DNA of 64,000 nucleotides from Runella sp. MFBS21. Its GTDB lineage: Bacteria > Bacteroidota > Bacteroidia > Cytophagales > Spirosomataceae. The DNA lies in the NCBI RefSeq assembly GCF_029433105.1, contig NZ_JARNTW010000004.1:352680-416679 (forward strand), read 5' to 3'. The notes below the pieces were generated by a model. That model saw only the letters and a list, made by a program, of their open reading frames with translations, was not told where the DNA came from and ran no database searches. The position numbers and the translations under genes are program-made. Below, piece by piece: positions 27,404 through 35,314 of this stretch. Each line of letters starts with the position of its first letter. Positions within the stretch are counted from its first letter, which is position 1.

Positions 27404-29299
27404 ATGAAAAAACGAATTCTACTTTTATTGGCATTTCTTCTTATAAAAACGCTGTCTTGGGTAGAGGCGCAAGTGGTGGTTGACAACCAGTGGAAGTATC
27501 GTGTGGTAGAAGCAGATATGCAAGTATTACCAATGAAAAACGAGTTTGTTTATAAGGATAGTATGGTGGTTAGGGGGATATATGATGCACAATTTTTACC
27601 TTTTGAAAGTGCTTTTATTAAAGGACAAGAAACCTACAATTGGCTAAAACTAAAAGTCACCAATCAGACTACTATTGCTTCGCCTTTCTATATCGGAACC
27701 AATCGATTCGAATTCCTGACATGTTGGGTTAAGACCGATTCTACCTTGATAGGGCCTCTTAAAAGTGGTATTAAAATAGCGGATGATGAGAAAGCCCTAC
27801 CTGTATCAGGTCTTGCTTTTTTTGAATTTGAGTGTAAACCCAACCAAACGGTGACGATTTATCTCAAAGCTGTGAACAAAGACATGCCTATCACGCCGCA
27901 GATGAGGGTTCCGCTGATTGTGACCACTAAAAAATACTTTCAGAACAACTATGAAGGCCCAAGCGACTTTACTTTTATGTATTTAGGCGCTACGATTATC
28001 ATGTTGATTTCTAATATCCTGCTATTCTTTTTTACCCGAATAAAAGCCTATTTTTATTATTGTGGAGAGGTCATAAGTGGGATTTTTTTTATCATAGGTA
28101 TTACTCCTCAATTTGCGTATCCACTATATGGACATAGCGATGTAAATCGCGCTCCTATTTCTATTTTTGGGACTTTTGTAGCTATATTTTATATTTTACT
28201 TGCCCAAAATATTCTAGAAATTAAAATATATTACCCCAGAGTAAACAGGTTCTTGAATTATGTTTTGGGGGCGTATTTGTTTTCGGTTGTTTCCAATTTT
28301 TTTCCAAGTTTAGAACTCATCAGGGCAACAATCAATTACTTGGCGTTTTTTATAGCTTATCCTACCATTTTTGTGGTCTGTGTGTTGATGTCTTTTCGAA
28401 AACATTTGCCCAGCATTTTGTTTTTTGTAGCTACCTTTTTTTATGTAACAGGTACGATATTGATGGTGTTGCAAATTTTGGAAATCATCCCGCTGTTTTT
28501 GTTTGGTATTACGGCGACTACCATGTCTCAGATTGCAACTATTCTTGAAAACTCGCTCTATTCTTTAAGTTTGGGGGCGCGTATCAATGAAGTACGTCAT
28601 CTTCGTACTCAAGAGGCTATCGAGCGACTGAAAGCGCAGCAACTATTGGCCGAAAAAGAGCAAACTAGAAAATTATTGTTAAATACGCTGCCAGAAAGTA
28701 CAGTAGATGAACTCATCAAAAACGGAGCGGTAAAACCTCGATTGTATGATGCTACTACGATTCTTTTTATGGATATAGTAGATTTTACGAAGCATACAGA
28801 GCAGATGTCGCCAGAAGATTTAATCAAGGAGCTGGATTACTATTATAAAAATTACGACGAAATAGTAGTAAAATATAAACTTGAGAAAATAAAGACGATT
28901 GGCGATGCCTATCTCGCTATCTGTGGCATTCCCGAGCCCAATGAGCGCCATGCTCATCAAGTGGTGGAAGCTGCCCATGAAATATTACGTTTTGTGAACC
29001 AAGAAAAAGAGCAAAGATTATTACAAAATAGGCGAGCATTTGAGGTGCGAGTCGGGATTCATAGCGGGCCTACTATTGCTGGGGTAGTAGGTAAGTCTAA
29101 GTTTGCGTATGATATTTGGGGTGATACTGTCAATACCGCTGCAAGAATGGAGCAAAATGGTAAGGCAAATCGAATTAATGTTTCGGAAGCAACTTATGCC
29201 CTGTTAAAAGACGATTTTAAGTTTGAATACCGTGGTAAAATCGAAGCTAAAAACAAGGGAAAAATTGATATGTATTTTGTTGAAATTCAAACAGTATGA
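27404..29299 (+). CDS. 7TMR-DISM membrane class III adenylate cyclase
   Basis: The start chosen is the ATG at 27404 (a GTG at 27389 is possible), 8 bp after the flavoprotein stop, preceded by GGAG. The 631 residues comprise a signal peptide (ends SWVEAQ), a periplasmic 7TMR-DISMED2-like domain (25-185), about seven membrane helices (190-395), a coiled coil (400-430) and a class III cyclase domain (about 450-620). Catalytic residues are present: metal Asp in FMDIVDFTK and IGDAYLA, Lys in KIKTIGD, the adenine-selecting Asp in YDIWGDTVN, and Asn/Arg in NTAARME. This pattern predicts ATP to cAMP. The gene overlaps the convergent MocR gene by 13 bases. Its operon mates suggest co-expression with a lipid/isoprenoid pathway. 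Confidence 0.93.
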   Translation: MKKRILLLLAFLLIKTLSWVEAQVVVDNQWKYRVVEADMQVLPMKNEFVYKDSMVVRGIYDAQFLPFESAFIKGQETYNWLKLKVTNQTTIASPFYIGTNRFEFLTCWVKTDSTLIGPLKSGIKIADDEKALPVSGLAFFEFECKPNQTVTIYLKAVNKDMPITPQMRVPLIVTTKKYFQNNYEGPSDFTFMYLGATIIMLISNILLFFFTRIKAYFYYCGEVISGIFFIIGITPQFAYPLYGHSDVNRAPISIFGTFVAIFYILLAQNILEIKIYYPRVNRFLNYVLGAYLFSVVSNFFPSLELIRATINYLAFFIAYPTIFVVCVLMSFRKHLPSILFFVATFFYVTGTILMVLQILEIIPLFLFGITATTMSQIATILENSLYSLSLGARINEVRHLRTQEAIERLKAQQLLAEKEQTRKLLLNTLPESTVDELIKNGAVKPRLYDATTILFMDIVDFTKHTEQMSPEDLIKELDYYYKNYDEIVVKYKLEKIKTIGDAYLAICGIPEPNERHAHQVVEAAHEILRFVNQEKEQRLLQNRRAFEVRVGIHSGPTIAGVVGKSKFAYDIWGDTVNTAARMEQNGKANRINVSEATYALLKDDFKFEYRGKIEAKNKGKIDMYFVEIQTV

Positions 29300-30753
29300 A
29301 GTATCTGACGTAATATCTCCACGCATTGCTCCAGCTCAGTAATCGTAGAAGAGGCAAACCCCAAACGTGTATGATGAGTCAAAGGAGCGTGAAATTTACC
29401 GTCTGCAAAAAACAAACCTTTTTTGAGGGCTTCAGTAGCGAGCATTTCTAGGTCGATACTTGGGTCGAAATGTGTCCAGACGGCCATACCTCCATCGGGA
29501 ATTTGAAATTGGAGATAGGAGCTTAAATAAGTCGAAAGTAACTCACAAAATGCGTCGCGCCGGATGCGGTATTCGCGTAGGGATTTGCGGATATGTCGCT
29601 GAATGACCCCGTTTTGGAGTAGTTCGGCGAAGGAATTTTCGAGCATCAAATCGCCTTGTCGGTCGATGATGCGTCTCAGTTGGGATAAATGATGAATTAC
29701 GTTTTCGGAACCTACCAGGTAGCCTACTCGAAACGCGGGCGAAATCGCTTTTGTAAAAGAACCACAGTACAAGACCATCCCTTGGCGGTCGGCACTTGCC
29801 AAGGGGAGGAGTGGTTGACTTAAATAATGAAAATCGTAGTCATAATCATCCTCAAACACGATAAATTTGTAGGCTTCTGCCAAGTGAAGCAGCTGAAGTC
29901 GGCGATCGGCGCGTAGCGCCACAGTGGTAGGGTAATGGTGATGTGAAGTCACATATACCATCCGAATCGGCTGCTGTTGGCATAGTTTTTCAAGGGCTTC
30001 GATGACCAATCCGTGGGCATCTACGGGGATTTTGATGAGTTCGGCTCCTGCTTGTAAAAAACTCATGTTGGCGCCTCCCCAGCTCAATTCGCCTACTACG
30101 ACTTTGTCGCCTTTTTTGAGTAAACCTGTACTTGCTAGATAAAGCCCCATCACCGTTCCACGAGTGATAAGGATATTGTCGGCGGTGGTTTTGAGGCCAC
30201 GGGTTTCGTTGAGATAAGCCGACAGCTCTCGTCGCAGCCATGCCGAGCCTTTGGTATCGTTGTAGCCTAGTTTCACATAAGGGTTGCCCTGTAGAAGTTG
30301 TGAACGATACGCCCTCGACAGTTCGGCTAAGGGTGCTAGACGCGGGTCTGGAAAGCCATCGTCGAGGTGGAGAGAAGCCGATGCCCCTAATACGCCGCGA
30401 GCTAAGTGAGGGGCTGCTTCTATCCTAAAACCAGCCGTTTTGACGGGATTGGCGTTTGAATTTTGGTTTTTATCTAAAGGTGTGGGGTGGATTTCTGGTA
30501 AATTTTCTACTACATAGGTGCCGCTTCCAGTGCGAGTTTCGAGCCATCCTTGTACTAGCAGTTCGTCGTAAGCCTGAACAACAGTCTGTCGGTGGATATT
30601 CAATAGCGCGGCCATTTGTCGCGAACCTAGTAGCTTTTGGCCTGCTCGTAATTCTCCTCCTCTGATGAGAACCATGAGCTGATTGGCGAGCTGTAAATAG
30701 GCAGCTTGCTTGGCGGTTTTGTCAAGGTGAAGGAGGGATTGATAAGCTACCAT
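29287..30753 (-). CDS. MocR-family (GntR/aminotransferase fusion) regulator, PdxR-like
   Basis: The 488-residue protein has an N-terminal winged helix-turn-helix (about 1-75: LQLANQLMVLIRGGELRAGQKLLGSRQMA, then HRQTVVQAYDEL). A fold-type I aminotransferase domain follows (about 115-480), with the PLP-binding Lys in YCGSFTKAISPAFRVGY (near 332) and the Asp in VFEDDYDYDFHY. MocR proteins sense PLP or an external aldimine and act as repressors or activators. It is divergent from a PNPOx-fold gene, and the 104-bp gap holds three direct repeats of AAAGTGGAC type, matching the PdxR-type operator I recall. It may therefore control vitamin B6-linked genes and itself. It overlaps the adenylate cyclase gene by 13 bases at its 3' end. 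Confidence 0.93.
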   Translation of the reverse strand: MVAYQSLLHLDKTAKQAAYLQLANQLMVLIRGGELRAGQKLLGSRQMAALLNIHRQTVVQAYDELLVQGWLETRTGSGTYVVENLPEIHPTPLDKNQNSNANPVKTAGFRIEAAPHLARGVLGASASLHLDDGFPDPRLAPLAELSRAYRSQLLQGNPYVKLGYNDTKGSAWLRRELSAYLNETRGLKTTADNILITRGTVMGLYLASTGLLKKGDKVVVGELSWGGANMSFLQAGAELIKIPVDAHGLVIEALEKLCQQQPIRMVYVTSHHHYPTTVALRADRRLQLLHLAEAYKFIVFEDDYDYDFHYLSQPLLPLASADRQGMVLYCGSFTKAISPAFRVGYLVGSENVIHHLSQLRRIIDRQGDLMLENSFAELLQNGVIQRHIRKSLREYRIRRDAFCELLSTYLSSYLQFQIPDGGMAVWTHFDPSIDLEMLATEALKKGLFFADGKFHAPLTHHTRLGFASSTITELEQCVEILRQILHTV

Positions 30754-30760
30754 TGGTGAT

Positions 30761-30805
30761 AAAGTGGACTACTGATTTTGTGAAAAGTGGACACTTAAAG
30801 TGAGC
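30761..30805 (+). promoter_or_regulatory. Three direct repeats, candidate MocR/PdxR operator
   Basis: AAAGTGGACTA starts at 30761, AAAGTGGACAC at 30784 and AAAGTGAGC at 30797, all in one orientation, in the gap between the divergent MocR and PNPOx-like genes. The first copy agrees fully with the PdxR motif I recall from the literature, AAAGTGG(A/T)CTA. The repeats end just upstream of the -7 box at 30817, a suitable place for control of the plus-strand promoter. Confidence 0.7.
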
Positions 30806-30816
30806 CAGTAAAGGTA

Positions 30817-30824
30817 TAATTTTG
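30817..30824 (+). promoter_or_regulatory. -7 box of the PNPOx-DinB-cupin operon
   Basis: TAATTTTG fits the Bacteroidota TAnnTTTG consensus and is 33 bp upstream of the ATG at 30858. It lies 11 bases after the last MocR operator-like repeat, so a bound regulator would contact RNA polymerase. No clear TTG -33 element is seen, which fits an activator-dependent promoter. Confidence 0.55.
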
Positions 30825-30857
30825 TATCAAAATCAACAACATTCAATTTTTCAACCC

Positions 30858-31502
30858 ATGCAGCCCACTTCCAAAACTACTCCTAGCCGCTTGGCCAAAC
30901 GCACACGGCACGACGACGAAGCCATTTACGCGATTTTAGACGAAGCTTTGTTTTGTACCGTAAGTTGTGTCATTGACGGTCAACCTTTTGCGATTCCGAC
31001 GGCCTTTGCGCGTTATGGCAATTATGTGTATATCCACGGTTCGGTAGGTAGTCATTTTATACGTGCTATCGAAAATGGTGCACCGGTGTGTATCTCAGTA
31101 ATGCTTACCGATGCGCTTGTGGTAGCCAAGTCTGCTTTTTCTCATTCGGTCAATTATCGCTCTGTGATTATGTTTTCGAGTGCCGAAAAAGTAGAAGCCT
31201 ATCATCCCAAAGCAGAGGCTTTGAAATGGATTACGGAAAAAATAGTACCCAATAGTTGGGATTATTTGCGACCTATGACCGAAAGCGAAGTAAGAAAAAC
31301 AACCGTTTTGGCTTTTAAAATCGAAGAGGCATCGGCCAAGTATCGCACAGGTATGCCCAACGACGAAGTCGAAGACAAAGCACTGCCGATATGGTCGGGA
31401 TTGATTCCGTTGCGAACTATTCGGGAAGCTCCCCTTGCCGATGATAGCAGTCAGTCGTTATCTTTGCCAGCGCATTTGATTCCCTCTGACATTTCAATTT
31501 AA
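30858..31502 (+). CDS. Pyridoxamine 5'-phosphate oxidase-fold flavin-binding protein
   Basis: The ATG at 30858 is chosen over an upstream TTG that would overlap the promoter; this gives 214 residues. The split-barrel fold shows in AIYAILDEALFCTVSCVIDGQPFAIPTAFARYGNYVYIHGS, SHFIRAIENGAPVCISVMLTDALVVAKSAFSHSVNYRSVIMF and the conserved late segment SWDYLRPMTESEVRKTTVL. That arrangement is the flavin-nucleotide-binding group of the PNPOx superfamily, not classical PdxH. It is the first gene of a probable three-gene operon (12 and 11 bp gaps) and is divergent from the MocR regulator, which probably controls it. Activity on B6 vitamers is possible but not shown. Confidence 0.88.
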   Translation: MQPTSKTTPSRLAKRTRHDDEAIYAILDEALFCTVSCVIDGQPFAIPTAFARYGNYVYIHGSVGSHFIRAIENGAPVCISVMLTDALVVAKSAFSHSVNYRSVIMFSSAEKVEAYHPKAEALKWITEKIVPNSWDYLRPMTESEVRKTTVLAFKIEEASAKYRTGMPNDEVEDKALPIWSGLIPLRTIREAPLADDSSQSLSLPAHLIPSDISI

Positions 31503-31514
31503 CCCACTATTCCC

Positions 31515-32042
31515 ATGAAACGCTCCGATATTCGGCATATGCCGCAGTTTTTTGACCGTTATATTTTGCTCGTAGATGATATTGATGTCATAGAAGGGCT
31601 AGAACAAACGGCCTCGCTTTTTGAGACGCCCTCGGTCAAGCAGGTACTTATTACTCTTGGCGACCAAGTGTATGCACCGGGCAAATGGACTGTTAAGGAT
31701 ATTTTGCAACATTTAATTGATAATGAGCGCATTATGTCGTATAGAGCGATGCGTTTTGCGCGTAACGACAAAACCGCTCTCCCGGGTTATGATGAAGACC
31801 TTTTTGGGGCTAATACCACCGCATCTCAGCGTAACCTCGACGATTTGTTGGACGAATTTGCGATAGTGCGCCGCTCCACTATTGCCCTTTTTAAGAGTTT
31901 TAATGATGAAATGTTTCTTCGAGAAGGCATTAGTTTTAACCAGCAAATCTCTCCTTTGGCTTTGGGGTTTGTGCTGATAGGGCATCCGATTCATCATCTT
32001 AGGGTACTTCGCGAACGTTATTTCCCGTTGGTGCAGGGTTGA
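31515..32042 (+). CDS. DinB-family protein
   Basis: The protein has 175 residues with a DinB-like four-helix bundle. The metal-ligand histidines are in ILQHLIDNERIMSYR (about residue 66) and GHPIHHLRVLRERYFP (about 158-162). DinB/YfiT-like proteins are metal-dependent; characterised relatives are thiol-S-transferases, and most have no assigned reaction. It lies 12 bp after the PNPOx-fold gene and 11 bp before the cupin gene, so it belongs to the operon probably controlled by the divergent MocR regulator. Confidence 0.88.
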   Translation: MKRSDIRHMPQFFDRYILLVDDIDVIEGLEQTASLFETPSVKQVLITLGDQVYAPGKWTVKDILQHLIDNERIMSYRAMRFARNDKTALPGYDEDLFGANTTASQRNLDDLLDEFAIVRRSTIALFKSFNDEMFLREGISFNQQISPLALGFVLIGHPIHHLRVLRERYFPLVQG

Positions 32043-32053
32043 GACAAATTGAT

Positions 32054-32404
32054 ATGATGTTTCCAAACAAAGTATGTTTAGCCGAGGCGCACCAAAAACT
32101 TGGAGAAGTTTCGGCGGTATTTCTGGAAGTATTTCGGCATGGTACACTTTCGGTGGAGCTATATCAGCCCGAAGGAGAAGACAAACAAACGCCTCACTCG
32201 CGCGATGAAGTGTATATTATTGCAGCGGGTGAGGCGGTATTTGAGCTAGAAGGCCAAAAGACGCCGGTCAAAACGGGTGATTTTTTGTTTGTACCCGCGA
32301 GAGCGGTTCACAGGTTTGTCGAGTTTAGCGAAAATTTCTTGACCTGGGTACTTTTTTATGGTCCCGAAGGGGGAGAAAGTCCTCTCAACGAGAACCAAAA
32401 ATAG
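32054..32404 (+). CDS. Small cupin-domain protein
   Basis: From the ATG at 32054 the protein has 116 residues; a second ATG lies 3 bases on, and an upstream TTG overlapping the DinB stop is less likely. It is a single cupin: the first motif is around HSRDEVYIIAAGEAVFELEG (His, Glu) and the second around GDFLFVPARAVHRFVEF (His). The fold binds a divalent metal; the reaction is unknown. It is the last gene of the PNPOx-DinB-cupin operon. Its 3' end overlaps the convergent yggS gene by 20 bases. Confidence 0.86.
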   Translation: MMFPNKVCLAEAHQKLGEVSAVFLEVFRHGTLSVELYQPEGEDKQTPHSRDEVYIIAAGEAVFELEGQKTPVKTGDFLFVPARAVHRFVEFSENFLTWVLFYGPEGGESPLNENQK

Positions 32405-33041
32405 CACTTCCTACTCTGACGAGTGTACTGCCCTCTTCGACCGCAATCGAATAGTCGCTACTCATACCTATCGATAGTTCGGCGAGGGAGTTGGCGCAAA
32501 TTGTGGCATTGAGTTCGTCAAAAAATTGCTTCAATCTTCTGAATTCTTCACGGATTTGGGCGGTATTGTCGGTATTGGATGCCATGCCCATCAATCCTAC
32601 GATGCGTACATTTTTCAACGCTTTGAAACCCTCGGAGGTCAGTAGTTCCTTTGCTTCGCTTTCCGAAAGTCCAAATTTGGTTTCTTCTTGGGCAATAAAA
32701 ATCTGTAACAAGCAGTCAATAACGCGCTCATTTTTGGCCGCCTGTTTATTGATTTCTTGTAGCAGTTTGAGGCTATCTACGGAGTGAATCATGGCCACAA
32801 ACGAAGCCATGTATTTGACTTTATTGGTTTGTAAATGACCAATCAAATGCCATTCGATGTCTTTGGGCATTTGTTCATATTTGGTCACCATTTCTTGTAC
32901 TTTGTTTTCGCCGTATCGTTTAAAACCCGCTTCGTAAGCCTCCATGAGCATAGCTACGGGCTTGGTTTTGGTAACGGCGATGAGTTTGGCGTTGGGGCCA
33001 AGACTATTTTGGATTTGTTGGATATTTTGAGCAATAGACAT
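32385..33041 (-). CDS. yggS: YggS-family PLP-binding homeostasis protein
   Basis: The 218-residue protein matches the YggS/PROSC (PLPBP) family in length and motifs. The PLP Lys is Lys25 in LIAVTKTKP; KRYGENKVQEM, WHLIGHLQTNKVKY and the C-terminal LSIGMSSDYSIAVEEGSTLVRVGSAIFG complete the signature. It is a single-domain TIM barrel without catalytic activity that buffers PLP and affects amino-acid and vitamin B6 balance. It lies 3 bp after the GNAT gene as the last gene of a four-gene minus-strand run. It overlaps the cupin gene tail to tail by 20 bases. Confidence 0.95.
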   Translation of the reverse strand: MSIAQNIQQIQNSLGPNAKLIAVTKTKPVAMLMEAYEAGFKRYGENKVQEMVTKYEQMPKDIEWHLIGHLQTNKVKYMASFVAMIHSVDSLKLLQEINKQAAKNERVIDCLLQIFIAQEETKFGLSESEAKELLTSEGFKALKNVRIVGLMGMASNTDNTAQIREEFRRLKQFFDELNATICANSLAELSIGMSSDYSIAVEEGSTLVRVGSAIFGSR

Positions 33042-33044
33042 ACT

Positions 33045-33494
33045 TTAAAAATCAAGGTGGCAATTAATCCATTCGCCGTCGAAGCGAGTGCCGTATTTTT
33101 CATAAAAATCAATGGCAGGTTTGTTCCAGTCGAGCACTTGCCACATCATGCCAGTGCAGTGGGTAGCTTTGGCTTCTTCTACGGTAGCGTCAAATAGTTT
33201 TTTGCCGAGGCCATAGCCACGCATTGTCTCGGTCACTACGATGTCTTCGAGGTAGAGGCGTTTGCCTTTCCAAGTAGAGTATCGAAAATAATAGAGCGAA
33301 ATCCCAACGACTTTGTCATCTACTTCGGCCACAAAAAGTCCAAAAATAGGGTCTGGCCCGAAACCATCTTTGAGCATCATTTCGGGGGTATTGGTGACTT
33401 GCTCGGGGGCTTTTTCGTATAGAGCAAGTTCTTTTACAAGTTCAAATACGGAGGGTACATCTTCGGGCAAGCCCTTTCTAATTTTGATGTTCAT
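33045..33494 (-). CDS. GNAT acetyltransferase, diamine acetyltransferase-like
   Basis: The ATG at 33494 is chosen because MNIKIRKGLPEDV is the normal GNAT start; a longer frame has no support. The 149 residues follow the spermidine/spermine N-acetyltransferase (SSAT) layout: IFELVKELALYEK, LFVAEVDDKVVGISLYYFRYSTWKGKRLYLEDIVV, the acetyl-CoA loop RGYGLGKKLF, and MWQVLDWNKPAIDFYEKYG. It probably acetylates a polyamine or other primary amine. It sits 49 bp after the exonuclease gene and 3 bp before yggS, so it is co-transcribed with yggS. Confidence 0.9.
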   Translation of the reverse strand: MNIKIRKGLPEDVPSVFELVKELALYEKAPEQVTNTPEMMLKDGFGPDPIFGLFVAEVDDKVVGISLYYFRYSTWKGKRLYLEDIVVTETMRGYGLGKKLFDATVEEAKATHCTGMMWQVLDWNKPAIDFYEKYGTRFDGEWINCHLDF

Positions 33495-33543
33495 AGTTGA
33501 GAAAAAATACTTTAGAATAGTCATTTATTGTAATATGCGGCCA

Positions 33544-34062
33544 CTAGAACTTTATCTTTAATCCAAGCTCCTTTTTCATTGTCAGTAGGGCTTCTGCATT
33601 TCCTTTGGCATCATCTACTGGATTGTGTGTATGTTTTGTTTTTCGTAAATGTTTGAATGTTTTGAAAGTGTCTTTTTCAATTCCTTTATAAAGACTACCT
33701 AAGTTTTGAGAACTAAATCCAAATGGATTTGTCCCTGTAAAATGATGAAAATACCAACAAATAAACATCCAATCAAAACCATTGTTATCGCTAATGAATA
33801 TGGGTCTATCTTTGCAAGTTTCTTTAATCCAGTTTGCAAAGTTTGTCATTACGAGTTTTGGTTCTTCAAAAGCTAAAGTTTCTTCTCTTGAATATCCTGA
33901 CACATTGAGCGCTTCAGGAATAAATTTTTCGGAAATGGGTTTAAGTTTTCCATAAAATGTTTTGTCAAGTTGCTCGTCCACTAAAACGGCTCCAAAACAA
34001 ATCATAGAAAAGTCTCCCGGAATGGGTCCATCACTTTCTATGTCGACCATTACATATGCCAT
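33544..34062 (-). CDS. DEDD-type 3'-5' exonuclease domain protein
   Basis: The protein has 172 residues. Exo I is VMVDIESDG (Asp7, Glu9), Exo II is around SDNNGFDWMF, and Exo III is HNPVDDAKGNAEAL with His and Asp five apart (DEDDh). All four acidic residues and the His appear present, so it should cleave DNA or RNA from the 3' end. It is a stand-alone exonuclease rather than a DnaQ fused to polymerase. The gene is visibly more AT-rich than its neighbours, hinting at later arrival. It lies 62 bp after the patatin gene and 49 bp before the GNAT gene on the same strand. Confidence 0.86.
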   Translation of the reverse strand: MAYVMVDIESDGPIPGDFSMICFGAVLVDEQLDKTFYGKLKPISEKFIPEALNVSGYSREETLAFEEPKLVMTNFANWIKETCKDRPIFISDNNGFDWMFICWYFHHFTGTNPFGFSSQNLGSLYKGIEKDTFKTFKHLRKTKHTHNPVDDAKGNAEALLTMKKELGLKIKF

Positions 34063-34124
34063 TATTTTGAGTCTGTTTACGATCTCTAGTAAAAAACTAC
34101 GCCTAACTTCTCATAGCTATTCTC

Positions 34125-35093
34125 TTATTCAAACCCACTACTGTCTTCTGAAGTAGGTACTGCAGAACTTGTTTTGGTGGGCAGAGAAGGTAATCCATGC
34201 GCTTGGAGGTATTCGTAGCCAGTTTGGTAACCTTGCACGATGAGCCTGACAATGTCGTCGGAGTTGAATTTGAGCATATCAAGATGCAGAGGCTCATGTG
34301 GCCGAATCACCGTTAAGTTGAGTTGGCGGCCTTTCAATCCTTCTTTTTCGACATAAGCCTGCGCCCAAGCGATATCACTATTAACGATTTGGTTGACGTT
34401 GATGTCTTTGACGCGGTCTAGGAGTTTGAATAAATTGCGATAATTGACGGGTTCGTTATAAATATGCTCGGCATGGCAAGCCACACACACGATTTCGGTG
34501 GCTCCGTCTTCAAGGGCTGCTTTGAGGGGCGCTACTACACGCATACCGCCGTCGAGGTAGGCAGATTTGCGTTGACCTGCAATAGTGACGGCAGGCATAA
34601 GAGTAGGCAACGAACTACTCGCAATCACGTATTCTACAAAATGCTCATCTTGAGGGCAAGCATATACCATTTTCCCACTGATGACATCCACTGCCCCTAC
34701 TTTGATTTTGATTGGGCTGTTTCGTAAAATAAATGCATCGATATTGTTACGGACTAGGTTGTGGAGGGGAGTAGTATCAAGCAGCCCATCAAAACGACTC
34801 ATCAGGGTATCAACACCCAAGCTAAAGCGTGAGCGCATCAAAGCAATGTCTTCGGGCTTGGTGATGTTTTTGACCCAAAATTCAATCAATTGGCGGCTAA
34901 TGGTTGGCCAGTCTACTTTCTTAGATTCTATTGATTTTTTACCTGCCTCATTGACCATATAACTCGCGTTCAGACTTCCTACTGAAACGCCATATACCAT
35001 CTCTGGCTCAAAGCCTTTTTCTAAAATTGCCTGAATTACTCCTACTTGAAAAGCTCCTTTAAGGGAGCCACCTCCTAATACTAATGCCTTCAT
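34125..35093 (-). CDS. Patatin-like phospholipase
   Basis: The ATG at 35093 gives MKALVLGGGSLKGAF at the start, as expected for patatins; a longer frame adds 48 unlikely residues. The 322-residue protein has the oxyanion-hole glycine run GGGSLKG, the nucleophile Ser37 in GVSVGS, and the catalytic Asp near 180 in YLDGGMRV. It is a lipid acyl hydrolase of the Ser-Asp dyad type, probably acting on phospholipids at the inner membrane or cytoplasm; no signal peptide is seen. It is the first gene of the minus-strand run patatin-exonuclease-GNAT-yggS and is divergent from the polyprenyl synthase gene. Confidence 0.92.
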   Translation of the reverse strand: MKALVLGGGSLKGAFQVGVIQAILEKGFEPEMVYGVSVGSLNASYMVNEAGKKSIESKKVDWPTISRQLIEFWVKNITKPEDIALMRSRFSLGVDTLMSRFDGLLDTTPLHNLVRNNIDAFILRNSPIKIKVGAVDVISGKMVYACPQDEHFVEYVIASSSLPTLMPAVTIAGQRKSAYLDGGMRVVAPLKAALEDGATEIVCVACHAEHIYNEPVNYRNLFKLLDRVKDINVNQIVNSDIAWAQAYVEKEGLKGRQLNLTVIRPHEPLHLDMLKFNSDDIVRLIVQGYQTGYEYLQAHGLPSLPTKTSSAVPTSEDSSGFE

Positions 35094-35314
35094 ATTGTTG
35101 TACTGTTGATGTGAACGAGCGGCGAAATTTATCAAATTCGATGAATAAATGACGCTCGGACGAAACAAATTATTGAAGTTTGGTGTAATGTTAACAGATT
35201 TGTACCAAATTTGGCGTTTGTCCGAAAACAAACCCAAAAAAGATTTAAATACAATAATTTGCTCTTCGGGTGACAGTGACCCTCCAAGAGGGTTTATTGT
35301 AAGCTACCAACGAA

